Position numbers and translations under genes: made by a program. Positions 8,873 to 17,313 of a stretch of DNA of 39,673 nt are shown in pieces. A model generated the notes under the pieces. That model did no database searches and was not told the origin of the DNA. It saw only the letters and a program-made list of their open reading frames with translations. Each line of letters opens with the position of its first letter. Position 1 is the stretch's first letter. This DNA comes from Terrabacter aerolatus (lineage in GTDB: Bacteria; Actinomycetota; Actinomycetes; Actinomycetales; Dermatophilaceae), in the NCBI RefSeq assembly GCF_007991735.1, contig NZ_BJYX01000031.1, positions 1 to 39,673 of the forward strand. Reading direction: 5' to 3'.

Positions 8873-8878
8873 AGCCTA
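8873..8878 (-). promoter_or_regulatory. -10 box for cphB, overlapping the serB stop
   Basis: TAGGCT on minus, 6 nt before ATG8866; its first three bases are the serB stop codon (8876-8878). Confidence 0.55.
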
Positions 8879-10123
8879 GTGACCGGCGTGGGGGACCGGC
8901 GGAGCCTGGGTCGGCGTGCCGTCGTCCAGATCGGCTTCCTCGATCTCCTCGCGTGAGATGCCCAGCAGGTAGAGCACCGAGTCGAGGTAGGGCACGTTGA
9001 CCGCGGTCTGGGCCTGCTCCTGGACGACGGGCTTCGCGTTGAAGGCGACCCCGAGGCCGGCGACGTCGAGCATGTCGAGGTCGTTGGCCCCGTCGCCGAT
9101 GGCGACCGTGCGGCTCAGGGGCAGGCCCTCCTCCTCGGCGAACTCCCTCAGGGCCCGGGCCTTGCCGGCGCGGTCGACGACCTCGCCGACGACACGGCCC
9201 GTGAGACGGCCGTCCACGATCTCGAGACGGTTCGCGCGGGCGTGGTCGATGCCGAGGTCGTCGGCCAGCTCGCCGACGATCTCGATGAAGCCGCCGCTGA
9301 CGAGCCCGACGGTGAAGCCGAGCCGCTTGAGGGTGCGCACGAGGGTCCGCGCCCCGGGGGTCAGCTGCACGGCCTCGCGCACCTCGTCGAGGACGGAGGC
9401 GGGCAGCCCTGCGAGCGTCTCGACGCGGGCGCGCAGGGACTCCTCGAAGTCGAGCTCACCGGCCATGGCGCGCGCCGTCACCTCGGCGACCTCGGCCTCG
9501 CGGCCGCAGTGCGCCGCGAGCAGCTCGATGACCTCCTGCTGGATGAGCGTCGAGTCGACGTCGAGCACGACGAGTCGACGGCCGCGCCGCGCGAGCCCAC
9601 CTGGGGCGACCGCGATGTCGATCCCCTCGGACGTCGCGACGAGCGCGAGCTCGGTGCGCAGGGAGGCCACGTCGGCGCCGGAGATGTCGAACTCCACGGT
9701 CGTCACCGGGTAGCGCGAGAGGCGGCGGATGCGGTCGATGTTGGCCCCGTGGTCGGCGATGCGGGTCGTGACGAGCGAGACGGCGTCGGTGCGGAGCGGT
9801 GCGCCGAGCACGACGACTGCCGCGCGTCCCTGGCGCGACCGCGCGTTGACACCGGTGCCCTCGACGACCGTCAGGCTGAGCCCGAGTCGGTGCGCGGCGA
9901 CGGCGGCGGCGTCGCGCAGCTCGTCGACGTGCGTGCCGGGGCGCAGCAGGACGGTCAGCGTCAGGTGCCGGTTGACGACGACCTGCTGGATGTCGAGGAC
10001 CTCGGCGTCGAAGCCGGACAGCGCCCCGAGGAGAGTCCCCGTGACTCCGGGGCGGTCGTCCCCCGTGACGGTCACGCTGAGGGTCTGGATGTCCGTTCCG
10101 TCCGTGCTGTTCGCTTCGGTCAC
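8876..10123 (-). CDS. serB: Phosphoserine phosphatase with N-terminal ACT domains
   Basis: A 415-aa enzyme of the last step of serine synthesis. The N-terminal ~180 residues form two ACT-like regulatory modules (TVTGDDRPGVTGTLLGALS at about 18-36 is the ACT signature). The HAD phosphatase begins with DVDST: Asp188 nucleophile and Asp190 acid. Later motifs are VSGGF and GDGANDLDML. This is the mycobacterial SerB2 layout and length. GTG10123 follows TAGCCT by 7 nt, fitting a leaderless transcript; the cphB promoter overlaps its stop. The tail after about residue 385 is acidic then Pro-rich and probably disordered. The link to cyanophycin is only positional. Confidence 0.94.
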   Translation of the reverse strand: MTEANSTDGTDIQTLSVTVTGDDRPGVTGTLLGALSGFDAEVLDIQQVVVNRHLTLTVLLRPGTHVDELRDAAAVAAHRLGLSLTVVEGTGVNARSRQGRAAVVVLGAPLRTDAVSLVTTRIADHGANIDRIRRLSRYPVTTVEFDISGADVASLRTELALVATSEGIDIAVAPGGLARRGRRLVVLDVDSTLIQQEVIELLAAHCGREAEVAEVTARAMAGELDFEESLRARVETLAGLPASVLDEVREAVQLTPGARTLVRTLKRLGFTVGLVSGGFIEIVGELADDLGIDHARANRLEIVDGRLTGRVVGEVVDRAGKARALREFAEEEGLPLSRTVAIGDGANDLDMLDVAGLGVAFNAKPVVQEQAQTAVNVPYLDSVLYLLGISREEIEEADLDDGTPTQAPPVPHAGH

Positions 10124-10130
10124 CCGGGTC

Positions 10131-10136
10131 AGGCTA
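10131..10136 (-). promoter_or_regulatory. -10 box for serB
   Basis: TAGCCT on minus, 7 nt before GTG10123; leaderless pattern. Confidence 0.55.
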
Positions 10137-10222
10137 GTGAGGCCGTCGACGATGTCGCGTCACCTTCCGCGATGCGACCAGGTCGTATGCCGGCAGGCGA
10201 GGTCCGGGGAGGGTGCCGTCGG

Positions 10223-11089
10223 TCACGTGGTGCCGTCGACGCCTGCCGGACGGGCAGCGTTGACCTCGTCGCGCCACTGCAGCAGGTCCCGCACGCGCGC
10301 GAGGTCCGGGTCGGCGGCAGCGACGCTCGCGGTGAACAGACGGGTCCCGACGTCGTGGAGCTGCTGGGCGTTGCCGGCGTAGTCGCCCGACTGGTCGGGG
10401 TTGCGGCCGGGCACGAACGCGACCCCCGCCGACCGCTCGATCTCCAGGGGGTCGCGGTCGCGTCGGGCGCACCAGGCGTCGAGCACCCGGTGCTTGTGGG
10501 CGATCTCGTCCGGACCGCCGAAGCCGTGCCAGATGTCGGCGTGCTCGGCGACGATCCGCAGCGTCTTCTTCTCACCGCCGCCACCGATGAGGATCGGGAT
10601 GTCGCGGGTGGGCGCGGGGTTGAGCCGCGTCCACCGCTCGCGGATGACCGGCAGGTCGCGCGCCAGGTCGTCGAGGCGCCCACCTGCGGTGCCGAAGTCG
10701 TAGCCGTACTCGTCGTAGTCCAGCTGCGCCCAGCCCGAGCCGATGCCGAGGATCAGGCGTCCGTCGCTCACGTGGTCGACGGTGCGCGCCATGTCGGCGA
10801 GCAGGCTCGGGTTGCGGTAGCTGTTGCACGTCACGAGCGCGCCGATCTCGACCGACTCGGTCGACTCGGCCCATGCCCCGAGCATCGTCCAGCACTCGAA
10901 GTGCTGCCCACCCCGGTCGCCGCTCAGGGGGAAGAAGTGGTCCCAGTTGAGCAGGACGTCGACGCCCATCTCCTCGAGCGTGCTCGCGGTGCGGCGGATC
11001 TGGGCCCACGTGGCGTGCTGCGGCGGGATCTGGATGCCGACCCGCGCCGGTCGTGGGTCGGTGGCGCTCGCGGGCGTGGTGTCGGTCAT
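10223..11089 (-). CDS. LLM-class F420-dependent oxidoreductase
   Basis: A 288-aa luciferase-like TIM-barrel protein. It begins [17 protein letters not shown] and has [10 protein letters not shown], '[20 protein letters not shown]' and [15 protein letters not shown], all characteristic of actinobacterial F420-binding members. The substrate cannot be told from sequence. ATG11089 overlaps the glgC stop (ATGA, 11086-11089), so it is translated from the glgC transcript, which ties its expression to glycogen synthesis although no biochemical link is known. A second family member lies at 30134. Confidence 0.9.
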   Translation of the reverse strand: MTDTTPASATDPRPARVGIQIPPQHATWAQIRRTASTLEEMGVDVLLNWDHFFPLSGDRGGQHFECWTMLGAWAESTESVEIGALVTCNSYRNPSLLADMARTVDHVSDGRLILGIGSGWAQLDYDEYGYDFGTAGGRLDDLARDLPVIRERWTRLNPAPTRDIPILIGGGGEKKTLRIVAEHADIWHGFGGPDEIAHKHRVLDAWCARRDRDPLEIERSAGVAFVPGRNPDQSGDYAGNAQQLHDVGTRLFTASVAAADPDLARVRDLLQWRDEVNAARPAGVDGTT

Positions 11090-12342
11090 CGGGTGACGGT
11101 CTGGCCCTTGCCGACCACGACGATGCCGGTCTCGGTGACGTGGAAGCCCCGCGCCCGGTCGTGCTCGTGGTCGATGCCGATCTGGCAGCCCTCCGGGATG
11201 ACGACGTTCTTGTCGATGATGGCGCGGCGGATCTGCGCGTGCCGTCCCACCTCGACGCCGTCGAGCAGGACGGAGCCCTGGATGCTGGCGTACGAGTGGA
11301 CGTGCACGAGCGGCGAGAGCACCGAGGCGTAGATGTGCGCGCCCGAGACGACGACACCGGGGGAGACGGCCGAGTTGAGCGCCTCGCCGATGCGGTCACC
11401 GCTGCCGTGCACGAACTTCGCCGGCGGGTAGGGGCTGTGCTGGGTGTAGATCGGCCACTCGTAGTTGTAGAGGTTGAAGACCGGGTGGATCGAGATGAGG
11501 TCCATGTGGGCGTCGTAGTAGGACTCGATGGTGCCGACGTCGCGCCAGTAGCCGCGGTCGCGGTCGGTGGCGCCGGGCACGTCGTTGTCCTTGAAGTCGT
11601 AGACGCCGGCCTCTCGCCGGGCGACGAAGTACGGCACGATGTCGCCGCCCATGTCGTGGCTCGAGTCGGTCTCGCGGTCGCTCGTCACGGCCTCCTCGAG
11701 GGCCGAGGCGGTGAAGACGTAGTTGCCCATCGAGGCGAGGACCTCGTCGGGGTTGTCGGGCAGGCCCTTGGGGTCGCTCGGCTTCTCGAGGAACGCGGCG
11801 ATCTTGGACGGGTCGGCGTCGTCGACCTCGATGACCCCGAATTGGTTGGCGAGCGAGATCGGCTGACGGATGGCGGCGACGGTGCACGCCGCCCCCGACT
11901 CGATGTGCTGGTCGACCATGGCGCTGAAGTCCATGCGGTAGACGTGGTCGGCGCCGACGACGACGACGATGTCGGGCCGCTCGTCGTGGATGAGGTTGAG
12001 GCTCTGGTAGATCGCGTCGGCGCTGCCGAGGTACCAGTTCTTGTCGACGCGCTGCTGGGCCGGCACCGTCGTCACGTAGTTGCCGAGCAGCGTCGACATG
12101 CGCCACGTCTTGGTGACGTGCGCGTCGAGGCTGTGCGACTTGTACTGCGTCAGCACGACGACCTTGAGGTAGCCGGAGTTCACGACGTTGGACAGCGCCA
12201 GGTCGATGAGGCGGTAGATGCCGGCGAACGGCACGGCGGGTTTGGCCCGGTCGGCGGTGAGCGGCATGAGCCGTTTGCCCTCACCGCCAGCGAGCACGAT
12301 CGCGAGGACTTTCGGACCAGCTGCTGGGCTTCGTCGGGCCAT
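11086..12342 (-). CDS. glgC: Glucose-1-phosphate adenylyltransferase
   Basis: A 418-aa ADP-glucose pyrophosphorylase, first committed step of glycogen/alpha-glucan synthesis. The N-terminal nucleotide-binding loop [19 protein letters not shown] starts at residue 17; GVIEVD, '[10 protein letters not shown]', MGNYVF and 'YWRDVGT' are GlgC landmarks, and the C-terminus is a left-handed beta helix ([14 protein letters not shown]..., [15 protein letters not shown]). The start is ATG12342: TAGGGT (12350-12355) lies 7 nt upstream, and the upstream in-frame ATG at 12372 would lie beyond that promoter. It is divergent from glgM/glgA, as in M. tuberculosis Rv1213/Rv1212c. Confidence 0.95.
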   Translation of the reverse strand: MARRSPAAGPKVLAIVLAGGEGKRLMPLTADRAKPAVPFAGIYRLIDLALSNVVNSGYLKVVVLTQYKSHSLDAHVTKTWRMSTLLGNYVTTVPAQQRVDKNWYLGSADAIYQSLNLIHDERPDIVVVVGADHVYRMDFSAMVDQHIESGAACTVAAIRQPISLANQFGVIEVDDADPSKIAAFLEKPSDPKGLPDNPDEVLASMGNYVFTASALEEAVTSDRETDSSHDMGGDIVPYFVARREAGVYDFKDNDVPGATDRDRGYWRDVGTIESYYDAHMDLISIHPVFNLYNYEWPIYTQHSPYPPAKFVHGSGDRIGEALNSAVSPGVVVSGAHIYASVLSPLVHVHSYASIQGSVLLDGVEVGRHAQIRRAIIDKNVVIPEGCQIGIDHEHDRARGFHVTETGIVVVGKGQTVTR

Positions 12343-12349
12343 GGACGCC

Positions 12350-12355
12350 ACCCTA
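12350..12355 (-). promoter_or_regulatory. -10 box for glgC
   Basis: TAGGGT on minus, 7 nt before ATG12342; supports the shorter start. Confidence 0.55.
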
Positions 12356-12432
12356 GGGCAGCGGTCGGTCACCCGACAGGTTCAGCACGCAAGATGGACA
12401 GAGCTTTCCGCGCCTCGGGATCGCCGTCGCAC

Positions 12433-12438
12433 TAGGGT
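12433..12438 (+). promoter_or_regulatory. -10 box for glgM/glgA
   Basis: TAGGGT, 6 nt before GTG12445; pairs with the glgC promoter in a 102-bp divergent region. Confidence 0.55.
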
Positions 12439-12444
12439 CGGAAC

Positions 12445-13647
12445 GTGCGCGTCGACATCCTCAGCAAGGAGTACCCGCCGGCCATCTACGGAGGCGCGGG
12501 TGTTCACGTGGCAGAGCTCGTCCGGGCCTTGCGCTCGCGGGGCGACATCGACGTGCAGGTGCGCTGCTTCGGCGCCCCGCGCGACGAGGAGGGAACGACG
12601 GCGTACGCCGACCTGACCGAGCTCGCGGACGGCAACGCGGCCATGCAGACCCTCGGGGTCGACGTCAGCATGGCCGGCGACTGCGTCGGCGCCGACCTCG
12701 TGCACTCGCACACGTGGTACGCCAACATGGCCGGCCACCTGGCCTCGCTGCTCGGCGGCATGCCGCACGTCGTGACGGCTCACTCCCTCGAGCCGATGCG
12801 GCCGTGGAAGGCCGAGCAGCTCGGTGGAGGCTACCGCGTCTCGTCGTGGGCCGAGCGCACCGCGTACGAGTCGGCGGCTGCCGTCGTCGCGGTCAGCGCG
12901 GGGATGCGCGAGGACATCCTCAAGAGCTACCCGTCCCTCGACCCGGCGCGGGTCCACGTGGTGCACAACGGGATCGACTCACAGCAGTGGCAGGCCGACC
13001 GCTCGGACGAGGCCGCCGCGACCGTGCGCAGGCACGGCGTCGACCCGGACCAGCGTTCCGTCGTCTTCGTCGGCCGCATCACCCGGCAGAAGGGGCTGCC
13101 CTACCTGCTGCGCGCCTGTGCCCAGCTACCGCCCGACGTGCAGCTCGTGCTCTGCGCCGGAGCCCCCGACACCCCGGAGATCCTCGCCGAGGTGGAGGGA
13201 CTGATGAACGAGCTGCGGGCGCAGCGCGAGGGCGTCGTCTGGATCCCCGACATGCTGCCCCGCAACGAGGTGGTGGCGCTCCTCAGCCACGGCACCGTCT
13301 TCGCCTGCCCCTCGGTCTACGAGCCGCTCGGCATCGTCAACCTCGAGGCCATGGCGTGCGAGCTGGCGGTCGTGGCCACGGCCACGGGCGGCATCCCCGA
13401 GGTGGTCGTCGACGGCGAGACGGGGTGGCTCGTGCCCATCGAGCAGGTCCAGGACGGCACCGGCACGCCCGTCGACCCCGACCGGTTCGTCGCCGACCTC
13501 GGCGCAGCCCTCAACGACGCGGTCTCCGACGTCGAGCGCGCCCACGCGTTCGGTCGGGCCGGCCGGCAGCGGGCCGTCGACGCGTTCTCGTGGGCCTCCA
13601 TCGGCGACCGCACGCTCGAGGTCTACCGCACCGTCCTCGACGTCTGA
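12445..13647 (+). CDS. glgA: Glycosyltransferase GlgM/GlgA (ADP-glucose dependent)
   Basis: A 400-aa GT-B enzyme. The N-terminal domain starts VDILSKEYPPAIYGGAGVHV with the glycine-rich acceptor loop; the C-terminal domain has VGRITRQKGLPYLL and the donor-site EPLGIVNLEAM with its E-x7-E pair. Actinobacterial relatives (Rv1212c) are annotated glycogen synthase but make maltose-1-phosphate from ADP-glucose and glucose-1-phosphate (GlgM); I expect the same here. The ~400-aa length fits that GT4 group and not the ~480-aa GlgA of other bacteria. Divergent from glgC, which supplies ADP-glucose. Confidence 0.92.
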   Translation: MRVDILSKEYPPAIYGGAGVHVAELVRALRSRGDIDVQVRCFGAPRDEEGTTAYADLTELADGNAAMQTLGVDVSMAGDCVGADLVHSHTWYANMAGHLASLLGGMPHVVTAHSLEPMRPWKAEQLGGGYRVSSWAERTAYESAAAVVAVSAGMREDILKSYPSLDPARVHVVHNGIDSQQWQADRSDEAAATVRRHGVDPDQRSVVFVGRITRQKGLPYLLRACAQLPPDVQLVLCAGAPDTPEILAEVEGLMNELRAQREGVVWIPDMLPRNEVVALLSHGTVFACPSVYEPLGIVNLEAMACELAVVATATGGIPEVVVDGETGWLVPIEQVQDGTGTPVDPDRFVADLGAALNDAVSDVERAHAFGRAGRQRAVDAFSWASIGDRTLEVYRTVLDV

Positions 13648-13692
13648 CGCCGCCCGGGTCGTACCCGGTCGTCGAGACCGGAGAGGAGCACC

Positions 13693-14262
13693 ATGAGGAG
13701 TCGACTGGCCCGGATCGTGCTGCGCCTCAGTGGCTGGACCGCCGTCGGGGACGTGCCCCGCACCGGCGTCCTCGTCGGCGCTCCCCACACGTCCAACTGG
13801 GACTTCGTCATGATGCTGCTGGTCATGTGGCGCGGTGGCGTGACCCCTCGGGTCCTCATCAAGAAGGAGTTCTTCCGCGGTCCGCTCGGCTGGCTCCTGC
13901 GCCGTCTGGGTGGCCTGCCCATCGACCGTGACAACCCGGGCGACGTCGTGAGGAAGCTCGTGCACGAGGCCCGCAGCGGTGAGCCGTTCCTGCTCATCCT
14001 GGCGGCGGAGGGCACTCGCGGCAGGGGTGAGTACTGGAAGTCCGGATTCTGGCGCATCGCTCGGTCGGCCCAGCTGCCCATTGCGCTGGCGTTCATCGAC
14101 GGCCCTTCTCGCACAGCCGGATTCGGTCCGACCATCCGCGCGACGTCGGATGTCGTCGCCGATATGGACCTGGTGCGGGCGTTCTACCGCGACAAGCGGG
14201 GGATCCACCCGGAGCGTCGCACGGAGCCGCGGCTCCGCGAGGAGTCGCAGGCTCGACCCTGA
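13693..14262 (+). CDS. 1-acyl-glycerol-3-phosphate acyltransferase family protein (PlsC-like)
   Basis: A 189-aa protein with the acyltransferase HX4D motif HTSNWD (His32, Asp37), a KKEFFRGPLGWLLRRLGG substrate-binding region and AAEGTRGRGEYWKSGF. Such proteins transfer acyl groups to lyso-phospholipids or other acceptors. It is short compared with canonical PlsC (about 240 aa) and has no clear N-terminal membrane segment, resembling the small 'glycerol acyltransferase' group. gagagga lies 7-13 nt before ATG13693. It is 45 bp after glgA and could be read through from it, but a functional link is not evident. Confidence 0.82.
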   Translation: MRSRLARIVLRLSGWTAVGDVPRTGVLVGAPHTSNWDFVMMLLVMWRGGVTPRVLIKKEFFRGPLGWLLRRLGGLPIDRDNPGDVVRKLVHEARSGEPFLLILAAEGTRGRGEYWKSGFWRIARSAQLPIALAFIDGPSRTAGFGPTIRATSDVVADMDLVRAFYRDKRGIHPERRTEPRLREESQARP

Positions 14263-14296
14263 CCTCCGGCCGTGTCAGGCGGGCCGCTGCCGGAGG
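14263..14296. terminator. Inverted repeat between convergent acyltransferase and PIG-L genes
   Basis: Arms cctccggc (14263-14270) and gccggagg (14289-14296) with an 18-nt loop, immediately after the acyltransferase stop. No T tract. Confidence 0.45.
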
Positions 14297-14307
14297 TGCA
14301 GCGGACG

Positions 14308-15042
14308 TCAGCCGCCGATGAGGCGACCCGTGACGGCATACGGCACCCCGACGACCTCGGACGGGCCGCCGAGGATCATCCCGAGCAGCTCGGCCGGCTT
14401 CGGGTAGTCCGGCCCGAGCGCCGCGAGGTAGGCGTCGTGGGCCGACAGCGACGCCACCGCCGCGTCGAAGTGGTCCGAGACGTCGACGACGTGGGTCGGG
14501 TCCGGGTCCGCGACGACGAGCAGGCGCGCGACCTGCCACGGCTCGTGGCCCTCGTCGACGAGGTCCGGGAAGATCCACCGGTTGCCGGCGTCGGCCTTGG
14601 CGTCGACGACGGCGAGACCCACGGCACGGTGGTCGGCCTGGTTGGCGAAGCCGCCCGGGAAGCGGTCGGCGTACGTCGAGGTGATGACGAGGTCGGGTCG
14701 GCGGATCCGGATCTCGCGCGCGATCGCGCGGCGCAGGGGGAGGCCGTACTCGACCACGCCGTCGGTGAACCCGTCGAGGAACTCCACGACGTCGACGCCG
14801 ACCTCGGCCGCCCCGGCGCGCTCCTCCTGCTCGCGCAGGGGCCCGGCCTGCTCCGGTGGCATCGTGTCGATGCCGGCCTCGCCGCGCGTGGCGAGCAGGT
14901 ACGTGACGGTCTTGCCGGCGCGGACCCACTTGTCGACGGCCGCTGCCGTGCCGTACTCGAGGTCGTCGGGGTGGGCCGCCACGCAGAGGACGGTCTCGAA
15001 GGTGCTCTCGTCCAGCGGCTTCAGCTCCGGTTGCTCCGTCAT
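14308..15042 (-). CDS. PIG-L (LmbE-like) family deacetylase
   Basis: A 244-aa zinc-dependent N-acetyl-sugar deacetylase family member. The zinc motif AHPDDLEYG places ligands His24 and Asp27 with catalytic Asp26; TRGEAGID and NQADHRAVG supply further family positions, the last including the third zinc histidine. MshB and Mca of the mycothiol pathway belong to this family but are longer (about 290-300 aa) and have different C-terminal regions, so this is probably another deacetylase. The start ATG15042 follows TAGATT by 6 nt. Convergent with the acyltransferase, divergent from the next gene. Confidence 0.88.
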   Translation of the reverse strand: MTEQPELKPLDESTFETVLCVAAHPDDLEYGTAAAVDKWVRAGKTVTYLLATRGEAGIDTMPPEQAGPLREQEERAGAAEVGVDVVEFLDGFTDGVVEYGLPLRRAIAREIRIRRPDLVITSTYADRFPGGFANQADHRAVGLAVVDAKADAGNRWIFPDLVDEGHEPWQVARLLVVADPDPTHVVDVSDHFDAAVASLSAHDAYLAALGPDYPKPAELLGMILGGPSEVVGVPYAVTGRLIGG

Positions 15043-15048
15043 GGACCA

Positions 15049-15054
15049 AATCTA
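15049..15054 (-). promoter_or_regulatory. -10 box for the PIG-L gene
   Basis: TAGATT on minus, 6 nt before ATG15042. It shares the bases at 15053-15054 with the plus-strand box TAGGGT. Confidence 0.5.
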
Positions 15055-15058
15055 GGGT
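15053..15058 (+). promoter_or_regulatory. -10 box for the gene at 15089
   Basis: TAGGGT; predicted transcript start near 15065, leaving a ~24-nt leader. The two divergent -10 boxes overlap around a central CTAG, so the polymerases should compete. Confidence 0.45.
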
Positions 15059-15088
15059 TGCTTGGCGATCTCGGGGGCGGATGTGACG

Positions 15089-15526
15089 ATGGGGAGCATG
15101 TTGACGCTCGAGCTCGCCCGCAGGCTCTCCGACGCGGGACTTCGCTGGGAGCCCGTCTCCGGGGACCGCTTCGTGGTGCCCGTCACCGGCATGGAGGACG
15201 ACGTCTTCGTCATCAGCGAGATCACCGTCGACGTCCACCACTTCGCCACCGGTGACGTCATCGGCTTCAACGGGACGACCGAGTGGGCGCTCGACAGCGT
15301 CGAGCAGGAGAAGGTCCTCTGGCTGCCTCGCGAGGACCAGCTGCGTGACCGCCTCGGCGACGCGTTCGTGTCGCTCGAGTCCCTCGAGGGTGGGTATGCC
15401 GTGTCGTGCCGCGGGCGGGACGGCGCCGTCGAGCGTCATGCCGACATCGACCCCGAGCGGGCCTACGCCCGTGCGCTGCTCGCCCGGCTCGACGAGTCCG
15501 GTCCGGAGGGTGAGCGGACCGACTGA
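15089..15526 (+). CDS. Conserved actinobacterial protein of unknown function
   Basis: A 145-aa soluble acidic protein. Recognisable conserved-looking segments are RLSDAGLRWEPVSGDRF, DDVFVISEITVDVHHF, FNGTTEWALDSVE and LWLPREDQLRDRLGD. I recall this family being labelled 'pilus assembly protein CpaE' in some genomes, but nothing here (no P-loop, no receiver domain) supports that. ATG15089 is preferred because gggggcgga (15073-15081) lies 7 nt upstream; ATG15098 would place its purines only 1 nt away. A single tyrosine codon at 15394 uses rare TAT within a CGGCATAC copy. Confidence 0.75.
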   Translation: MGSMLTLELARRLSDAGLRWEPVSGDRFVVPVTGMEDDVFVISEITVDVHHFATGDVIGFNGTTEWALDSVEQEKVLWLPREDQLRDRLGDAFVSLESLEGGYAVSCRGRDGAVERHADIDPERAYARALLARLDESGPEGERTD

Positions 15527-15573
15527 GCCCTCCGGGGAGGGGTGCGGGGAGAGGGTAACCTGTCCGTGCGGAG

Positions 15574-16338
15574 TCAGGCCGGGCGCCATCCGGCGATGGT
15601 CATGACGGCCACGTTGGTCGCGTCGGCGAGGGCCGCGTCCGCGTCGGCGGCGAGGTCGCGCAGCAGTCGCGTCCTCGTCGCGGCGGTCCCGGCATCGAGA
15701 CCCGCGGATCCGAGCGAGGTGCGGTTGGCGTTGCGGTGGGCGACCCGCGAGAGGTTCGATGCGAGCGACATGAGGCGCAGGGCCCGACCGGAGGTCTCCG
15801 CCGGGATGCCCCACAGGGCGGTGTCGAGGTCGGCCTGGGCCTCGGCCCGCGCCTCCTGGCCCCACGGGTGTCCGCCCACCTCCTCGAACCGGGCGGTGTG
15901 GTCGCGGAGCCGGGTCATGAGCTCGCGCTCGATGTCCCGGAGGTCGAGCATCTCCAGGCGGTACCGGGGCACCGGATCCGCCTCGTAGGCGGTCCAGTCC
16001 GCGCGGACGCCGACGTCACCGTCCGGCCCGAACTCCGAGAGCGTCGGCACGAGCACGCCACCGATGCCGGCCACGAAGACGCACTCGCCGGCGTCCGCGG
16101 CGTGGGCGGTGGCCGCTGCCGAGCCACGCGGCATACGACTGAGGTCCCCGGGGCGGGGGAGCGCGACGAACAGCGCTCGCTCCCCGAGGTCGCGCCACAC
16201 GTCGAGCCGGGCGAGGTCACCGGCCACGTGGTCGAGGTCCGGGAAGGCCCGGCGGAGGGCGTCGGTGGTGCCGAGGTCGCCGCGCCAGGAGGCGGTCGTC
16301 CACAGCGCCAGACGGACGGACGCGGGCAGCTCGGACAC
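15574..16338 (-). CDS. Conserved hypothetical protein (actinobacterial)
   Basis: A 254-aa protein with no membrane segment. The middle reads as beta strands (CVFVAGIGGVLVPTLSEFG; VRADWTAYEADPVPRYRLEM), the C-terminal half as helices rich in Ala, Arg and Leu (ETSGRALRLMSLASNLSRV; RLLRDLAADADAALADA). I do not recognise a catalytic motif and assign no function. GTG16338 follows TAGGAT by 6 nt. Divergent from the ABC ATPase gene, separated by only 60 bp holding both promoters. Confidence 0.75.
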   Translation of the reverse strand: MSELPASVRLALWTTASWRGDLGTTDALRRAFPDLDHVAGDLARLDVWRDLGERALFVALPRPGDLSRMPRGSAAATAHAADAGECVFVAGIGGVLVPTLSEFGPDGDVGVRADWTAYEADPVPRYRLEMLDLRDIERELMTRLRDHTARFEEVGGHPWGQEARAEAQADLDTALWGIPAETSGRALRLMSLASNLSRVAHRNANRTSLGSAGLDAGTAATRTRLLRDLAADADAALADATNVAVMTIAGWRPA

Positions 16339-16344
16339 CTCGTC

Positions 16345-16350
16345 ATCCTA
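16345..16350 (-). promoter_or_regulatory. -10 box for the hypothetical gene ending at 15574
   Basis: TAGGAT on minus, 6 nt before GTG16338. Confidence 0.5.
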
Positions 16351-16386
16351 GGGTGCGCCGCGTCGGCGTCCCGGTGGGCCTTGCCA

Positions 16387-16392
16387 TAGGGT
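16387..16392 (+). promoter_or_regulatory. -10 box for the ABC ATPase gene
   Basis: TAGGGT, 6 nt before ATG16399. Confidence 0.55.
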
Positions 16393-16398
16393 CGAGCC

Positions 16399-17184
16399 AT
16401 GAGCGATGTCCTCGCCTTCGCCGGAGTCACCGTCCGCCGCGGTGCCTCGACGCTGCTCGACGACGTCACGTGGGAGGTCGAAGAGGGCGAGCGGTGGGTC
16501 GTGTTGGGCGCCAACGGTGCCGGCAAGACGACCCTGTTGCAGATCGCCGCCGCCCGCATGCACCCGACGTCCGGCGTGGCCGGCATCCTCGGTGAGGTGC
16601 TCGGGGCCGTCGACGTGTTCGAGCTGCGTCCACGCATCGGCCTGGCGAGCTCGTCGATGGCCGAGCGGATCCCCGGTGACGAGCTCGTCGGCAACGTCGT
16701 CGTCACCGCGTCCTACGGCATCATCGGCCGCTGGCGCGAGACCTACGACCACGTCGACTACGTCCGGGCGATGGAGCTGCTCAAGGCCCTGGGTGCCGAG
16801 CACCTGGCCGACCGTGCGTACGGCACGCTGAGCGAGGGCGAGCGCAAGCGGGTGCAGATCGCCCGGGCCCTCATGACCGATCCCGAGCTGATGCTCCTCG
16901 ACGAGCCGGCTGCCGGTCTCGACCTCGGGGGCCGCGAGGACCTCGTGCGCCGGCTCGGCGACCTCGCGACCGACACGGAGGCGCCGGCGATGGTCCTCGT
17001 GACCCACCACGTCGAGGAGATCCCGCCCGGGTTCACCGACGTCCTCATGATCCGTGACGGCCGGGTCGTCGCCGCCGGACCGATCCCGATCACCCTGACG
17101 GCGGCCAACCTCAGCTCCACCTTCGGGCTCCCGCTCGTGCTCGAGCAGCACGGTGAGCGGTGGTCGGCGCGAGCCGAGTCCTGA
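16399..17184 (+). CDS. Stand-alone ABC transporter ATP-binding protein
   Basis: A 261-aa single ABC ATPase. Walker A GANGAGKTT is at residues 37-45, signature LSEGERKRVQIARAL, Walker B LMLLDEPAAGLDL, and the switch histidine in THHVEEIP. The HHVEEIPPGFTDVLMIRDG ending resembles ModF-like and iron-siderophore-type ATPases. No permease or binding protein lies nearby, so the partner is unknown; it may act with a distant permease or have a non-transport role. It is probably leaderless. Confidence 0.9.
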   Translation: MSDVLAFAGVTVRRGASTLLDDVTWEVEEGERWVVLGANGAGKTTLLQIAAARMHPTSGVAGILGEVLGAVDVFELRPRIGLASSSMAERIPGDELVGNVVVTASYGIIGRWRETYDHVDYVRAMELLKALGAEHLADRAYGTLSEGERKRVQIARALMTDPELMLLDEPAAGLDLGGREDLVRRLGDLATDTEAPAMVLVTHHVEEIPPGFTDVLMIRDGRVVAAGPIPITLTAANLSSTFGLPLVLEQHGERWSARAES

Positions 17185-17271
17185 TCGCAACCTGCCCCGG
17201 TCGCTCGATCCGTAGGTCGACGGAGGGAACTGAGGCAGAATCGAGAACGTCACTGGTGTGACGCACGGGAC

Positions 17272-17290
17272 GTCGGCGTCCATCGCCGAC
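17272..17290 (+). other. Hairpin in the nfeD leader
   Basis: Perfect arms gtcggcg (17272-17278) and cgccgac (17284-17290) with a 5-nt loop, 23 nt before the nfeD start. A second small inverted repeat cgtcac/gtgacg lies just upstream (about 17248-17263). They may shape translation of the nfeD-SPFH transcript; not a terminator by position. Confidence 0.4.
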
Positions 17291-17313
17291 TCGGACGAAG
17301 GCAGGGTGGGAAC

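Noticed and set aside
5546-8956. A 1136-codon open frame on plus opposite cphA and cphB
   Set aside because: Shadow of minus-strand genes in GC-rich DNA; composition is Asp/Val/Gly/Arg/Leu-rich without domains, and cphA/cphB are certain.
14308-15042. PIG-L gene as mshB or mca of the mycothiol pathway
   Set aside because: Too short and lacking C-terminal features of those enzymes; kept as a general PIG-L deacetylase.
15089-15526. Pilus assembly protein CpaE
   Set aside because: A database-style label I recall; no receiver domain or ATPase motif in the sequence.
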